Assembly: GCA_019114745.1 (NCBI GenBank)
Contig: DXEY01000058.1
Span: 1 to 26,549, forward strand
Direction of reading: 5' to 3'
Length of the DNA stretch: 26,549 nt
DNA from: Candidatus Mediterraneibacter colneyensis
Lineage (GTDB): Bacteria > Bacillota > Clostridia > Lachnospirales > Lachnospiraceae
In this document: positions 14,903 to 22,778 of the stretch, piece by piece
Layout of the letters: every line of letters begins with the position of its first letter
How positions within the stretch are numbered: the stretch's first letter is position 1
Notes under the pieces: generated by a model
Database searches by the model: none
What the model was told of the DNA's origin: nothing
What the model saw: the letters and a program-made list of their open reading frames with translations, nothing else
Position numbers and translations under genes: made by a program

Positions 14903-15655
14903 ATGAAAGAGAAAAACATACTTCAGATCTTGAAAGAGAGCAGGTATACGGTTGTTTTAAGCGGCGCGGGGCTGATGGCTGAAAGCGGATATCCCCTTCT
15001 GCGAGACGGAAGGGAATCTTATGAGATCGAGGAAAAGTACGGGTATTCTTTTGAAGAGATCTTCAGCAGCGGGTTTTATTCCGCCCGGAAAGAGCTGTTC
15101 TTTCGCTTTTATAAAGAGTTCATCCTGAAGGCGGCGGAGATCCCGCCGGGAGAAGGATTCTATGCACTGAAGACGCTGCAGGACTTCGGGCTGGTCGATT
15201 CGATCATTACCAGGAGGATCGCCGGGCTCGAGGACAGGGCGGGGTGCCGGAATGTTTTAAATATGAAAGGCACAGTTTTTCACAACAGCTGTCCGGGCTG
15301 CGGCAGGGAATATTCAGCCGAATATATCCGGAACGCAAAAGGAGTTCCGCTGTGTGAAAAGTGCCAGACAGCTATCAGGCCGCATGTGTGCCTGTTCGGC
15401 GAGATGATCGATAACGGCGTGATGACGAAGGCCGCGCAGGAAGTCGAGAAGGCGGATGTCCTGCTCGTGCTCGGCGCGAACCTGGCTTCGGCACTGTGCA
15501 GCCAGATGATGCAGTATTATGCCGGCACAAACCTGATATTGGTGAGCGATACGGAACATTACTCCGACCAGAGAGCCGATATCGTGATCTACGGAAGAAG
15601 CGATCATTTTCTGGCAGATATTGCTGCGGAATATAAGAAACAAAATAAAGACTGA
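14903..15655 (+). CDS. Sirtuin (SIR2)-like protein with altered catalytic residues
   Basis: This 250-residue protein has the length and order of a class III deacetylase. The NAD-binding GAG loop is SGAGLMAESGYP (20-31), the zinc ribbon has Cys130-Cys133 and Cys151-Cys154, and RPHVCLFGE (159-167) and VLGANLAS match the Rossmann core. However, the TQNIDGLH motif reads T103-R-R-I-A-G-L-E110, losing the Gln, Asn and Asp, and the general-base His of the LHG motif is Lys122 (NMKG). Canonical NAD-dependent deacylation therefore seems unlikely; NAD or ADP-ribose binding may persist. AAAGGAGGGG precedes the ATG at 14903. gltX follows after 15 bases. A longer frame upstream to 14831 contains the promoter and is rejected. 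Confidence 0.85.
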   Translation: MKEKNILQILKESRYTVVLSGAGLMAESGYPLLRDGRESYEIEEKYGYSFEEIFSSGFYSARKELFFRFYKEFILKAAEIPPGEGFYALKTLQDFGLVDSIITRRIAGLEDRAGCRNVLNMKGTVFHNSCPGCGREYSAEYIRNAKGVPLCEKCQTAIRPHVCLFGEMIDNGVMTKAAQEVEKADVLLVLGANLASALCSQMMQYYAGTNLILVSDTEHYSDQRADIVIYGRSDHFLADIAAEYKKQNKD

Positions 15656-15670
15656 AATTGGAGAGAAAAA

Positions 15671-17134
15671 ATGAGCAACAAAGTAAGAACAAGATTTGCG
15701 CCGAGCCCGACCGGCAGGATGCATGTGGGAAATTTAAGGACAGCGCTTTATGCGTATCTGATAGCGAAGCATGAAGGAGGCGATTTTATCCTCCGTATTG
15801 AGGATACTGACCAGGAACGCTATGTAGAAGGCGCTACCGATATTATATACCGTACCCTGGAAAAGACGGGACTGATCCACGATGAAGGGCCGGACAAAGA
15901 CGGGGGATACGGACCCTATATCCAGAGTGAGAGACAGGAGTCCGGAATCTATCTGAAATATGCCAGGCAGCTTGTGGAGCAGGGAGACGCTTATTATTGT
16001 TTCTGCGACAAGGAACGGCTGGATTCGCTGAGAACCTCTGTTTCGGAGGACGGAACGGACATTGTTGTATATGATAAGCACTGCCTGGGGCTGAGCAAGG
16101 AGGAAGTGGAGGCGAATCTTGCGGCAGGAAAGCCGTGGGTGATCCGCCTGAATGTGCCAAATGAGGGAGAGACTACATTCCACGATGAGATCTACGGCGA
16201 TATCACTGTTCCAAACAGCGAACTTGACGATATGATCCTGATCAAATCGGACGGATTTCCGACTTATAATTTTGCCAATGTGGTGGATGATCATCTGATG
16301 GAGATCACCCATGTGGTAAGAGGGAACGAGTATCTTGCTTCCGCGCCCAAATACAACCGTCTGTATGAAGCGTTCGGCTGGGAAGTCCCTGTGTATGTAC
16401 ACTGCCCGCTGATCACGGACGAGAACCACAAAAAGCTGAGCAAGAGAAGCGGACATTCCTCTTATGAGGATCTGATCGACCAGGGATTTGTATCTGAGGC
16501 GGTCGTCAATTATGTGGCGCTGCTCGGCTGGTGCCCGGCAGACAACCGGGAGATCTTTTCGCTGGAGGAACTGGTAAAAGAGTTTGACTACCGCCATATG
16601 AGCAAATCTCCGGCAGTGTTCGATACCGTAAAACTGAAATGGATGAACGGGGAATATCTGAAGGCGATGGATTTTGAACGGTTCTACGAGATGGCGGAGC
16701 CGTATATCAGAAAAACAGTGACAAAAGACTATGATCTCAGGAAGATCGCAGCCCTTGTTAAGACGAGGATCGAGATCTTACCGGATATCGACGGCCAGAT
16801 CGACTTTATCGAAGAGCTTCCGGAGTATGACTGCGAGCTCTACCGTCATAAGAAGATGAAAACGGATCCGGAGAAAGGACTGGAGCTTCTCGAAGACGTG
16901 CTGCCGCTTCTTAGTGAACAGGAGGATTACAGCAACGACGCCCTGTTTGAACTTCTGAAAGGATATGCAGGGGAAAAAGGATATAAGATCGGATATGTGA
17001 TGTGGCCTCTCAGGACTGCTGTATCAGGTAAGCAGAGCACGCCCGGAGGCGCGACGGAGCTGATGGAAGTCTTCGGAAAAGAAGAGTCGCTTCGCAGGAT
17101 CCGGAGAGGAATTGAAAAATTACATGGCATTTAA
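15671..17134 (+). CDS. gltX: Glutamyl-tRNA synthetase
   Basis: This class I aminoacyl-tRNA synthetase charges tRNA-Glu (and in many Firmicutes also tRNA-Gln, later amidated by GatCAB) with glutamate. The 487-residue length is standard. The N-terminus RFAPSPTGRMHVGN carries the HIGH-type motif H18-V-G-N21, ILRIEDTDQER follows (40-50), and the KMSKS-type motif is K255-L-S-K-R259. The C-terminal anticodon-binding region (about 330-487) ends with YVMWPLRTAVSGKQSTPGG, normal for the family. GGAGAG precedes the start. The gene lies between a sirtuin-like gene and a helicase gene, overlapping the helicase frame by 23 bases, so the three are likely co-expressed. Confidence 0.97.
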   Translation: MSNKVRTRFAPSPTGRMHVGNLRTALYAYLIAKHEGGDFILRIEDTDQERYVEGATDIIYRTLEKTGLIHDEGPDKDGGYGPYIQSERQESGIYLKYARQLVEQGDAYYCFCDKERLDSLRTSVSEDGTDIVVYDKHCLGLSKEEVEANLAAGKPWVIRLNVPNEGETTFHDEIYGDITVPNSELDDMILIKSDGFPTYNFANVVDDHLMEITHVVRGNEYLASAPKYNRLYEAFGWEVPVYVHCPLITDENHKKLSKRSGHSSYEDLIDQGFVSEAVVNYVALLGWCPADNREIFSLEELVKEFDYRHMSKSPAVFDTVKLKWMNGEYLKAMDFERFYEMAEPYIRKTVTKDYDLRKIAALVKTRIEILPDIDGQIDFIEELPEYDCELYRHKKMKTDPEKGLELLEDVLPLLSEQEDYSNDALFELLKGYAGEKGYKIGYVMWPLRTAVSGKQSTPGGATELMEVFGKEESLRRIRRGIEKLHGI

Positions 17135-18953
17135 TCAGGAACAGAAAAAAGCAATCATTCATGGGAACGGGCCCTGTCAGGTACTGGCGGGGCCCGGTTC
17201 CGGTAAAACGCTCACGATCGTAAACCGGATCCGGTATCTGATCGAAGAGTATGGGGTAAAGCCGGAGGAGATCCTGCTTGTGACCTTTACCCGGTATGCG
17301 GCGGCTGAGATGAAGGAGAGGCTGTGCGCGCTGGTGGGGCAAAGGGCAGTCCCGGTCACATCGGGAACCTTTCACGGGATTTACTACGGGATACTGAAAC
17401 AGGTTTACCGCATCGGTCCGAAAAATATACTTTCAGACGAGGAGAAGCAGCAGCTTCTTGGCTCGGCGGCGGGGGACTGTGAGATCGAAGTGCTGGATGA
17501 AGAAGATTTCTTAAAAGATATCGCGGAAGAGATCAGCAGGATAAAAAACAGCAGGATTCCGCTGGAGGAGTTTACCTCAGCGAAGTGCAGCGGGGAAAGC
17601 TTCCGGCAGATATACCATAGTTATGAAGAGAAGAGAAAGTCCCTCAGAAAAATAGACTTTGATGATATGCTGTGTACGTGTTACGAGCTTTTTGCGTCCA
17701 GACCGGATGTGCTTGCTCTCTGGCAGCAGAAATTTAAGTATATCCTGATCGATGAATTTCAGGACATCAACCGGGTGCAGTACGATGTGATCCGCATGCT
17801 CGCCCTCCCTGAGAATAATCTTTTTGTCGTGGGGGATGACGACCAGGCGATCTACGGGTTCCGCGGCGCTGACGCCGGGCTGATGTTTCAGTTTCTGAAA
17901 GACTATCCGGATGCAGTGCAGGTTGTTCTCGGAAAGAACTACCGCTCTTCCGGAAATATTGTGAAAAACTCTATGAAGGTGATCAGCCGGAATGAACACC
18001 GCTTTTATAAGAAGCTGGAGTCGGAGAAAGGCGGAGGGGAGTGCGTCCATGTCCAGGAAGTAAAAGACCCGAATGAGGAGGCGGGATATGTGGCAGATGA
18101 GATCAGCCGATGCCTTGAAAGGGGCATAAAAGCCGAACAGATCGCAGTTCTGTTTCGGATACACACAGATGTAAGGCCGCTGGCGGAAGAGCTGATCGAA
18201 CGGCAGATTCCTTTTTGGATGCGGGAACATCTCCCGAATCTGTATAATCATTTTATCGCAAAAGACATCCTGGCGTATCTGCGTCTGGCATCCGGGCAGC
18301 GGGACAGAAAAGATTTCTTTCAGGTCATGAACCGTCCAAAGCGGTATATCGCAAGAGACAGCGTGACGGGCGGGCAGACCGCTTTTGAGCAGATCCGCAA
18401 TTTCTACTGTGATAAGGACTGGATGATCGACCGGATCGACCAGTTTGAGTGGGATGTAAAAATGCTGTCACGTATGGCGCCGTACGCGGCGATCCAGTAT
18501 ATCAGGAAGCGGATCGGATATGACGATTTCCTGAAGGATTACGCCTGTACGCATAAGATCGAAAGGGCGGATCTGAATGAAGTCCTCTTTGAACTGGAGG
18601 AAGCGGCAAAGCCCTATGCGTCAGCGGAAGAATGGTTCCGCCATATCCGGGAATATACGGAGGCGCTTCAAAAGAAGGAGCGGGAGAAAGACAGAAGCCG
18701 GGAAGGAGTCAGGCTTATGACCCTGCATGCAGCCAAAGGGCTGGAGTTTGACGCTGTGTTCCTCATCGGGGCAAATGAGGGGATGATCCCTTACCGGAAG
18801 GCAAAGACAGACGCCCAGACGGAGGAAGAGAGAAGGCTGTTCTATGTGGGGATGACAAGAGCCAGGGACAGCCTGAAGATCACTTATGTAAAAACAAAAA
18901 ACGGGAAAGAGACAAGTCCTTCCCGTTTTGTCAGCGAACTGCTGGAAGAGTAA
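17112..18953 (+). CDS. UvrD/Rep-family superfamily 1 DNA helicase
   Basis: A 613-residue ATP-dependent 3'-5' DNA helicase by family. Motif I is LAGPGSGKT (25-33), motif Ia VTFTRYAAAEM, motif II LIDEFQD (212-218), motif III GDDDQAIYGFRGA (241-253), motif IV NYRSSGNI, motif V LMTLHAAKGLEFD (535-547) and motif VI YVGMTRAR (578-585). All look intact. It is shorter than PcrA (over 700 residues) because the C-terminal tail after motif VI is very short, so it is a paralogue rather than PcrA itself. Start choice is unclear: TTG at 17112 with GGAG five bases upstream, or ATG at 17124 with a 13-base spacing. It overlaps gltX. Its tail codons also encode the hairpin at 18898-18929. Confidence 0.93.
   Translation: MKNYMAFNQEQKKAIIHGNGPCQVLAGPGSGKTLTIVNRIRYLIEEYGVKPEEILLVTFTRYAAAEMKERLCALVGQRAVPVTSGTFHGIYYGILKQVYRIGPKNILSDEEKQQLLGSAAGDCEIEVLDEEDFLKDIAEEISRIKNSRIPLEEFTSAKCSGESFRQIYHSYEEKRKSLRKIDFDDMLCTCYELFASRPDVLALWQQKFKYILIDEFQDINRVQYDVIRMLALPENNLFVVGDDDQAIYGFRGADAGLMFQFLKDYPDAVQVVLGKNYRSSGNIVKNSMKVISRNEHRFYKKLESEKGGGECVHVQEVKDPNEEAGYVADEISRCLERGIKAEQIAVLFRIHTDVRPLAEELIERQIPFWMREHLPNLYNHFIAKDILAYLRLASGQRDRKDFFQVMNRPKRYIARDSVTGGQTAFEQIRNFYCDKDWMIDRIDQFEWDVKMLSRMAPYAAIQYIRKRIGYDDFLKDYACTHKIERADLNEVLFELEEAAKPYASAEEWFRHIREYTEALQKKEREKDRSREGVRLMTLHAAKGLEFDAVFLIGANEGMIPYRKAKTDAQTEEERRLFYVGMTRARDSLKITYVKTKNGKETSPSRFVSELLEE
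18891..18929 (-). terminator. Leftward intrinsic terminator inside the helicase coding end
   Basis: AAAACGGGAA (18898-18907) and TTCCCGTTTT (18920-18929) form a perfect 10-bp inverted repeat with a 12-base loop. Read leftward, the stem is followed by a long T-tract interrupted by one G (18891-18900), the classic form of an intrinsic terminator. It lies about 27 bases beyond the stop of the leftward DUF1292 gene, within the last codons of the rightward helicase gene. Read rightward the T-run is only four, all within the stem. Confidence 0.75.
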
Positions 18954-18955
18954 AA

Positions 18956-19261
18956 CTACTCCATATCGTCCAGGTCAATATCGCCGAAATCCTGCTCATC
19001 CATCCATTCATTAAAGATTTCCGAGACCCGTTCAAATTCATCATCATCCAGTATATTTTCAAGCCCGGGTTCTTCCTCTTCCCCATGATCGATCAGGCGG
19101 TAGAGGTAGATCTGCCCGTCATCGCTCTCGCCCTCGCTGTTGAGAGGAAGGAGTGCGATGTATTGCCGGGAATCTGCTTCGAATATCGTGAGCACGGCAC
19201 ATTCAAGCTCTTCATCGTTGTCCAGTGTCAGTGTTACGGTGAGAGATTCATTTTCATTCAT
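18956..19261 (-). CDS. DUF1292 family small acidic protein
   Basis: A 101-residue, strongly acidic soluble protein. The N-terminal half is the DUF1292 domain: TVTLTLDNDEELECAVLTIF, then YIALLPL and QIYLYRL, a small beta-rich fold. The C-terminal half is nearly all Asp/Glu with DEFERVSEIFNEWMDEQDF. The family is common in Firmicutes, often near yrzL/yrrK-type genes, and its function is unknown to me. AAAGGAGAAC precedes the ATG at 19261 on the minus strand. It converges on the helicase gene with only two bases between stop codons, and the shared end GAGTA-AAAC-TACTC can form a small hairpin. Confidence 0.88.
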   Translation of the reverse strand: MNENESLTVTLTLDNDEELECAVLTIFEADSRQYIALLPLNSEGESDDGQIYLYRLIDHGEEEEPGLENILDDDEFERVSEIFNEWMDEQDFGDIDLDDME

Positions 19262-19366
19262 AGAGCGTTCTCCTTTATCTGTGATTCGTGTACTGCGGCA
19301 GTATCCTGCCCCTATAATGAGAGGTTACCAGAAAGATACAGAAAAAGCAAGTTATACCGCAATCTA

Positions 19367-19394
19367 TTGACATTCATCTGAAACACGGTAGAAT
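19367..19394 (+). promoter_or_regulatory. Predicted promoter of the sugar-binding lipoprotein operon
   Basis: A consensus TTGACA (19367-19372) and TAGAAT (19389-19394) are separated by 16 bases, about 48 bases before the lipoprotein ATG. The CGGTAGAATG context is close to the GGTAGAATAC of the promoter at 8190-8218. Confidence 0.8.
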
Positions 19395-19441
19395 GAAAGA
19401 TGGAGATTCAGCTTAAAATATGACAGGGAGAAACGAGTAAA

Positions 19442-20440
19442 ATGAGAAGACAAAAGCTCTTTATTGTCCTGCTGGCTGCATTTTCGATCCTGTTCATATC
19501 AGGATGCAAGCAGAATGTGGGTACACCGGAGGATAATGCCGTTGTCGAGGAACCTGATGAGGAAGATACAGAAGACGAGGAACAGAACCGGCTGTTCGGC
19601 TTTAGCTGTCCGGATCTGGAAGATCCGTTCTATACTGTGCTCAAGGACTCTGTCTCCACAGCGCTGCAGGAACAGGGAGACCGCATTTTAGTGAGGGACG
19701 CGCAGGAAGATACGGCTGCGCAGATCTCCCATATACAGGAAATGATCGATTCCGGTGTGTCATGCGTGTTTTTATGTCCCTGCGATCCGGAGGGGATCAC
19801 CCCTGCGCTGGAGGCATTGCACGATGCCGGGATTCCGGTCATTAATCTTGATGTCAGAGTAGAGAAGTCCGAACTGACTGCGGCATTTATAGGAGCAGAT
19901 GATTATAATGCCGGAAAAGTCTGCGCAGAGGATCTGATGGCCCGGTTTCCGGACGGAGGAAGCCTGGCGATCGTGGAATGCCCGGAGGTGAGCTCGGTCA
20001 GCGAGCGGATCAATGGATTTGAGGAGACCATCAGCAGCGCAGGATTTGAAGTGGTAAAGCGGATCGATGTGCAAAAGGACAGCAGTGTGATCCGGGGCCA
20101 AATGGCAGACCTGATCTCCAGCGGAAATTCATTAAACGCGGTTATGTGCGGAGATGATGAAATGGCGCTCGAAGTGCTGGCTTCCCTCGAAACAGCGGGG
20201 AGGACGGATGCATTTGTTTACAGCGTGGGTGGTTCTCCGGCAGTAAAGAGCGCCCTGGTGTCTTCCGAATCGCCGATGACAGGAATCGGGGCGCTGTCCC
20301 CGATCAATATGGGAAAGACAGCGGTGAAAACGGCGTCGGCGGTTCTGGAAAACGGTGTGTATGAACCCGAAACTTACGTTGAAACGTTCTTTATCAACAG
20401 AGATAATGTAGACATGTATGGAACAGACGGCTGGCAGTAA
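19442..20440 (+). CDS. Orphan sugar ABC-type substrate-binding lipoprotein
   Basis: A 332-residue lipoprotein of the periplasmic-binding protein 4 / RbsB-like type, which typically binds a sugar for an ABC importer. The signal peptide ends in a lipobox FISGC with lipidated Cys22, followed by a very acidic linker (about 31-48). The binding domain starts FGFSCPDLEDPFYTVLKD and shows the family turns IDSGVSCVFLCPCDPEGI, AGIPVINLD, FIGADDYNAGKVCAEDL and AVMCGDDEMALE. No ATPase or permease gene is adjacent, so it either shares a distant transporter or acts as a sensor. The next gene starts 14 bases downstream, so it is the first gene of an operon with the GH13-like and DUF5662 genes. GGGAG lies 11 bases before the ATG. 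Confidence 0.88.
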   Translation: MRRQKLFIVLLAAFSILFISGCKQNVGTPEDNAVVEEPDEEDTEDEEQNRLFGFSCPDLEDPFYTVLKDSVSTALQEQGDRILVRDAQEDTAAQISHIQEMIDSGVSCVFLCPCDPEGITPALEALHDAGIPVINLDVRVEKSELTAAFIGADDYNAGKVCAEDLMARFPDGGSLAIVECPEVSSVSERINGFEETISSAGFEVVKRIDVQKDSSVIRGQMADLISSGNSLNAVMCGDDEMALEVLASLETAGRTDAFVYSVGGSPAVKSALVSSESPMTGIGALSPINMGKTAVKTASAVLENGVYEPETYVETFFINRDNVDMYGTDGWQ

Positions 20441-20454
20441 GAAAGGAACGGAAA

Positions 20455-22230
20455 ATGGAGAGAATAAAGGGAAAGCCGCAGCCTTTTGGCGCGGTTGTTG
20501 AAGGTTCGAGAGTTAATTTTGCCCTGCAGGTACCGGCGGGGAAAACATGCCGGGTACTCCTCTACAAAGCGGGAGAGGAAAAACCCGGACACTGCTTCGA
20601 TCTGCCGGAGGAGGACGGGATCGGTGAAGTCCGTTTTCTCGGGATCGAAGGGCTTGAACCCGAAAAGTATGAGTATAATTACGAGATCGACGGTAAAGTA
20701 TATGTCGATCCTTATGTAAGAGAAATCTCGGGAAAGAAGATATTCGGCAGGCGCCGGGATGATAAGGAACATCAGGTGCGCGGGAAACTGGTTTCGGACG
20801 CGTATGACTGGGAAGGCGACAGAAGACTGCATCTTGCATGGAAAGATGTCGTTGCCTACAGCCTTCATATCAGGGGATTTACAAAGCACAGTTCATCAAA
20901 AGCAGCCCATAAGGGGACTTACCAGGGGGTTATCGAGAAGATCCCTTATCTGAAAGAGCTGGGTATCAATCAGATCCAGTGTATGCCGGTGTACGAATTT
21001 GACGAATGTGCCGGGACAAAGATCAACTACTGGGGATACGGCCCGGCGTACTATTTTGCGCCCAAAGAAGCCTATGCGGCCGGAAGTTCGGCAGTGTGCG
21101 AACTCAAAGATATGGTCAGGGCGTGCCACCGGGAAGGGATAGAAGTAGTGCTGGAGATGCCCTTTGCTGAAGGGGTGTCGGCTCAGACGGCGCTTGAATG
21201 TCTCCGGTTCTATATGATGGAATACCATGTGGACGGATTTGTGGTAAATCCGTATCTCGTACCGTGGGAAATGCTCAAATCCGATCCGTTCCTGAAAGAG
21301 ATCAAACTGATGCGCAAAGACGACGCCTTCCAGAATGTAATGCGCCGTTTCCTCAAAGGCGATGAAAATATGGTCAGGGATGTGATCTGGGCGCTCAGGC
21401 ATAATTCCGCAGCAGACGGGAAGTGCAATTATGTGACAGCGCACACAGGATTTACCCTTTGGGATCTGGTTTCTTACGACGGAAAGCATAATGAGGCCAA
21501 TGGGGAAAACAACACCGACGGTCCGGACTATAACTATAGCTGGAACTGCGGGGCGGAAGGACCGAGCCGGAAGAAGGCGGTCATGGCTCTCAGGAAGAAC
21601 CAGGTGAGAAATGCCATGCTGCTTCTTCTTGGCGCCCAGGGAACTCCCTGCATTTTGGCGGGAGACGAGTTCTACAACAGCCAGAAAGGGAATAATAATG
21701 TATATTGCCAGGACAATGAGACCGGGTGGGTAGACTGGAGCAGATTAAAGACTGACGATTCCCTTTTCCGCTTTGTGAAAGCGCTGATCGCTTTTCGGAA
21801 AGCACATCCGTGCCTGCACAGAGAAGAGGAACTCCTTGGACTTGACCGGACTGCATGCGGGATGCCGGATGTATCCTACCATGGCGAAAATGCATGGCAG
21901 GTCATGGCGGAAGTGTCCAGCAGGCAGCTCGGAGTAATGTATGCGGGTACAGGAGCCGGAGACAGCGACTGCTTTATCGCTTATAATATGCACTGGCTTC
22001 CGCACGAGTACGCCCTTCCATCTCCCGGCAGGGACAGGAAATGGTCCCGGGCGGGAAGTACGGAATCAGGGATTCTGGATACGTCAGCGGAACTGGAAGA
22101 TCAGAAAAAAATAGAAGTGATGCCAAGGAGCATCTGTGTCCTGGTAAGCGTGCCGGATGAGACGAAAAGAAGGAGCCGTTCCCGGCGCAGGACAGAGAAG
22201 AAAAAGGAGAACGGGCAGGAGAAGGAATGA
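20455..22230 (+). CDS. GlgX-like GH13 protein lacking catalytic residues
   Basis: This 591-residue protein has an N-terminal CBM48-like beta domain (about 8-90) and a GH13 barrel like glycogen debranching enzymes. NYVTAHTGFTLWDLVSY (325-341), KHNEANGENNTDGP (344-357) and GNNNVYCQDNE (412-422) closely match GlgX. The active-site motifs are altered: the nucleophile motif GFRFD reads G261-F-V-V-N265, region I DVVYNH reads VVLEMPF (231-237), region III AEPWD appears as MRKDD (286-290), and the conserved AHD reads A-H-T331. No hydrolytic activity is expected. There is no signal peptide, so it is cytoplasmic. The C-terminus is strongly basic (RRSRSRRRTEKKK). It may bind glycogen or another glucan without cutting it; that is inference. 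Confidence 0.85.
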   Translation: MERIKGKPQPFGAVVEGSRVNFALQVPAGKTCRVLLYKAGEEKPGHCFDLPEEDGIGEVRFLGIEGLEPEKYEYNYEIDGKVYVDPYVREISGKKIFGRRRDDKEHQVRGKLVSDAYDWEGDRRLHLAWKDVVAYSLHIRGFTKHSSSKAAHKGTYQGVIEKIPYLKELGINQIQCMPVYEFDECAGTKINYWGYGPAYYFAPKEAYAAGSSAVCELKDMVRACHREGIEVVLEMPFAEGVSAQTALECLRFYMMEYHVDGFVVNPYLVPWEMLKSDPFLKEIKLMRKDDAFQNVMRRFLKGDENMVRDVIWALRHNSAADGKCNYVTAHTGFTLWDLVSYDGKHNEANGENNTDGPDYNYSWNCGAEGPSRKKAVMALRKNQVRNAMLLLLGAQGTPCILAGDEFYNSQKGNNNVYCQDNETGWVDWSRLKTDDSLFRFVKALIAFRKAHPCLHREEELLGLDRTACGMPDVSYHGENAWQVMAEVSSRQLGVMYAGTGAGDSDCFIAYNMHWLPHEYALPSPGRDRKWSRAGSTESGILDTSAELEDQKKIEVMPRSICVLVSVPDETKRRSRSRRRTEKKKENGQEKE

Positions 22231-22778
22231 AAGCACTTCAGCATTTTATCACGATCACAAAACATAAGATCATTGTAATGAAAGAATGTTTCCGTGTGGG
22301 CCTGTACAGCCAGGGGCTGCTTCATGACCTTTCCAAGTACAGCCCGGCGGAATTTCGGATCGGATGCCGGTACTATCAGGGGACGAGAAGCCCCAACAAT
22401 GCGGAGCGCGAAGAGACAGGCTGCTCTACCGCCTGGCTCCACCACAAAGGCCGCAATAAGCACCACTATGAGTACTGGATCGATTACAGTCTGGACGGCA
22501 CCCGCATGCTGGCCGGCACGAAAATGCCGGTCCGCTATGTAGTGGAGATGTTCCTGGACCGCATAGCAGCCAGCAAAGTGTATAAGGGAGCGTCCTATAA
22601 AGACAGTGATCCTCTGGAGTATTATCTCGGCGGAAAAGCAGGAGACCTGATGCATCCCGAGACCAGGAAGCTCCTGGAAAAACTCCTGCACATGCTCGCC
22701 TCCTGCGGGGAGGAGCAGACATACCGCTATATAAAGGAAAAAGTGCTCAGACGCAGGAAACGGCGTCACTCAGGATAA
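22227..22778 (+). CDS. DUF5662 family protein
   Basis: A 183-residue protein recognised as DUF5662. It carries HD-domain-like metal-binding motifs: LLHDLSKYSPAEF (31-43, with His33-Asp34), then LHHKGRNKHHYEYW (71-84, with His72-His73 and His79-His80). This pattern suggests a metal-dependent phosphohydrolase fold, but the substrate is unknown and family function is uncharacterised. The C-terminus is basic. Its ATG overlaps the stop of the GH13-like gene (ATGA), with GGAG and AAGGA sequences upstream, indicating translational coupling. Its 3' end overlaps the convergent luxS gene by 13 bases. Confidence 0.85.
   Translation: MKALQHFITITKHKIIVMKECFRVGLYSQGLLHDLSKYSPAEFRIGCRYYQGTRSPNNAEREETGCSTAWLHHKGRNKHHYEYWIDYSLDGTRMLAGTKMPVRYVVEMFLDRIAASKVYKGASYKDSDPLEYYLGGKAGDLMHPETRKLLEKLLHMLASCGEEQTYRYIKEKVLRRRKRRHSG

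Noticed and set aside
14903..15655. Macrodomain-linked SirTM sirtuin system
   Set aside because: Its divergent active site recalls that class, but no macrodomain, GcvH-like or lipoate ligase gene lies nearby.
14867..15670. T-box or other amino-acid riboswitch for the gltX operon
   Set aside because: The leader between promoter and first gene is under 40 bases, and the gap before gltX is 15 bases; no space for a T-box.
15734..16597. A 287-codon minus-strand open frame within gltX
   Set aside because: Fully contained antisense to a certain gltX gene, with no family resemblance and no ribosome binding site.
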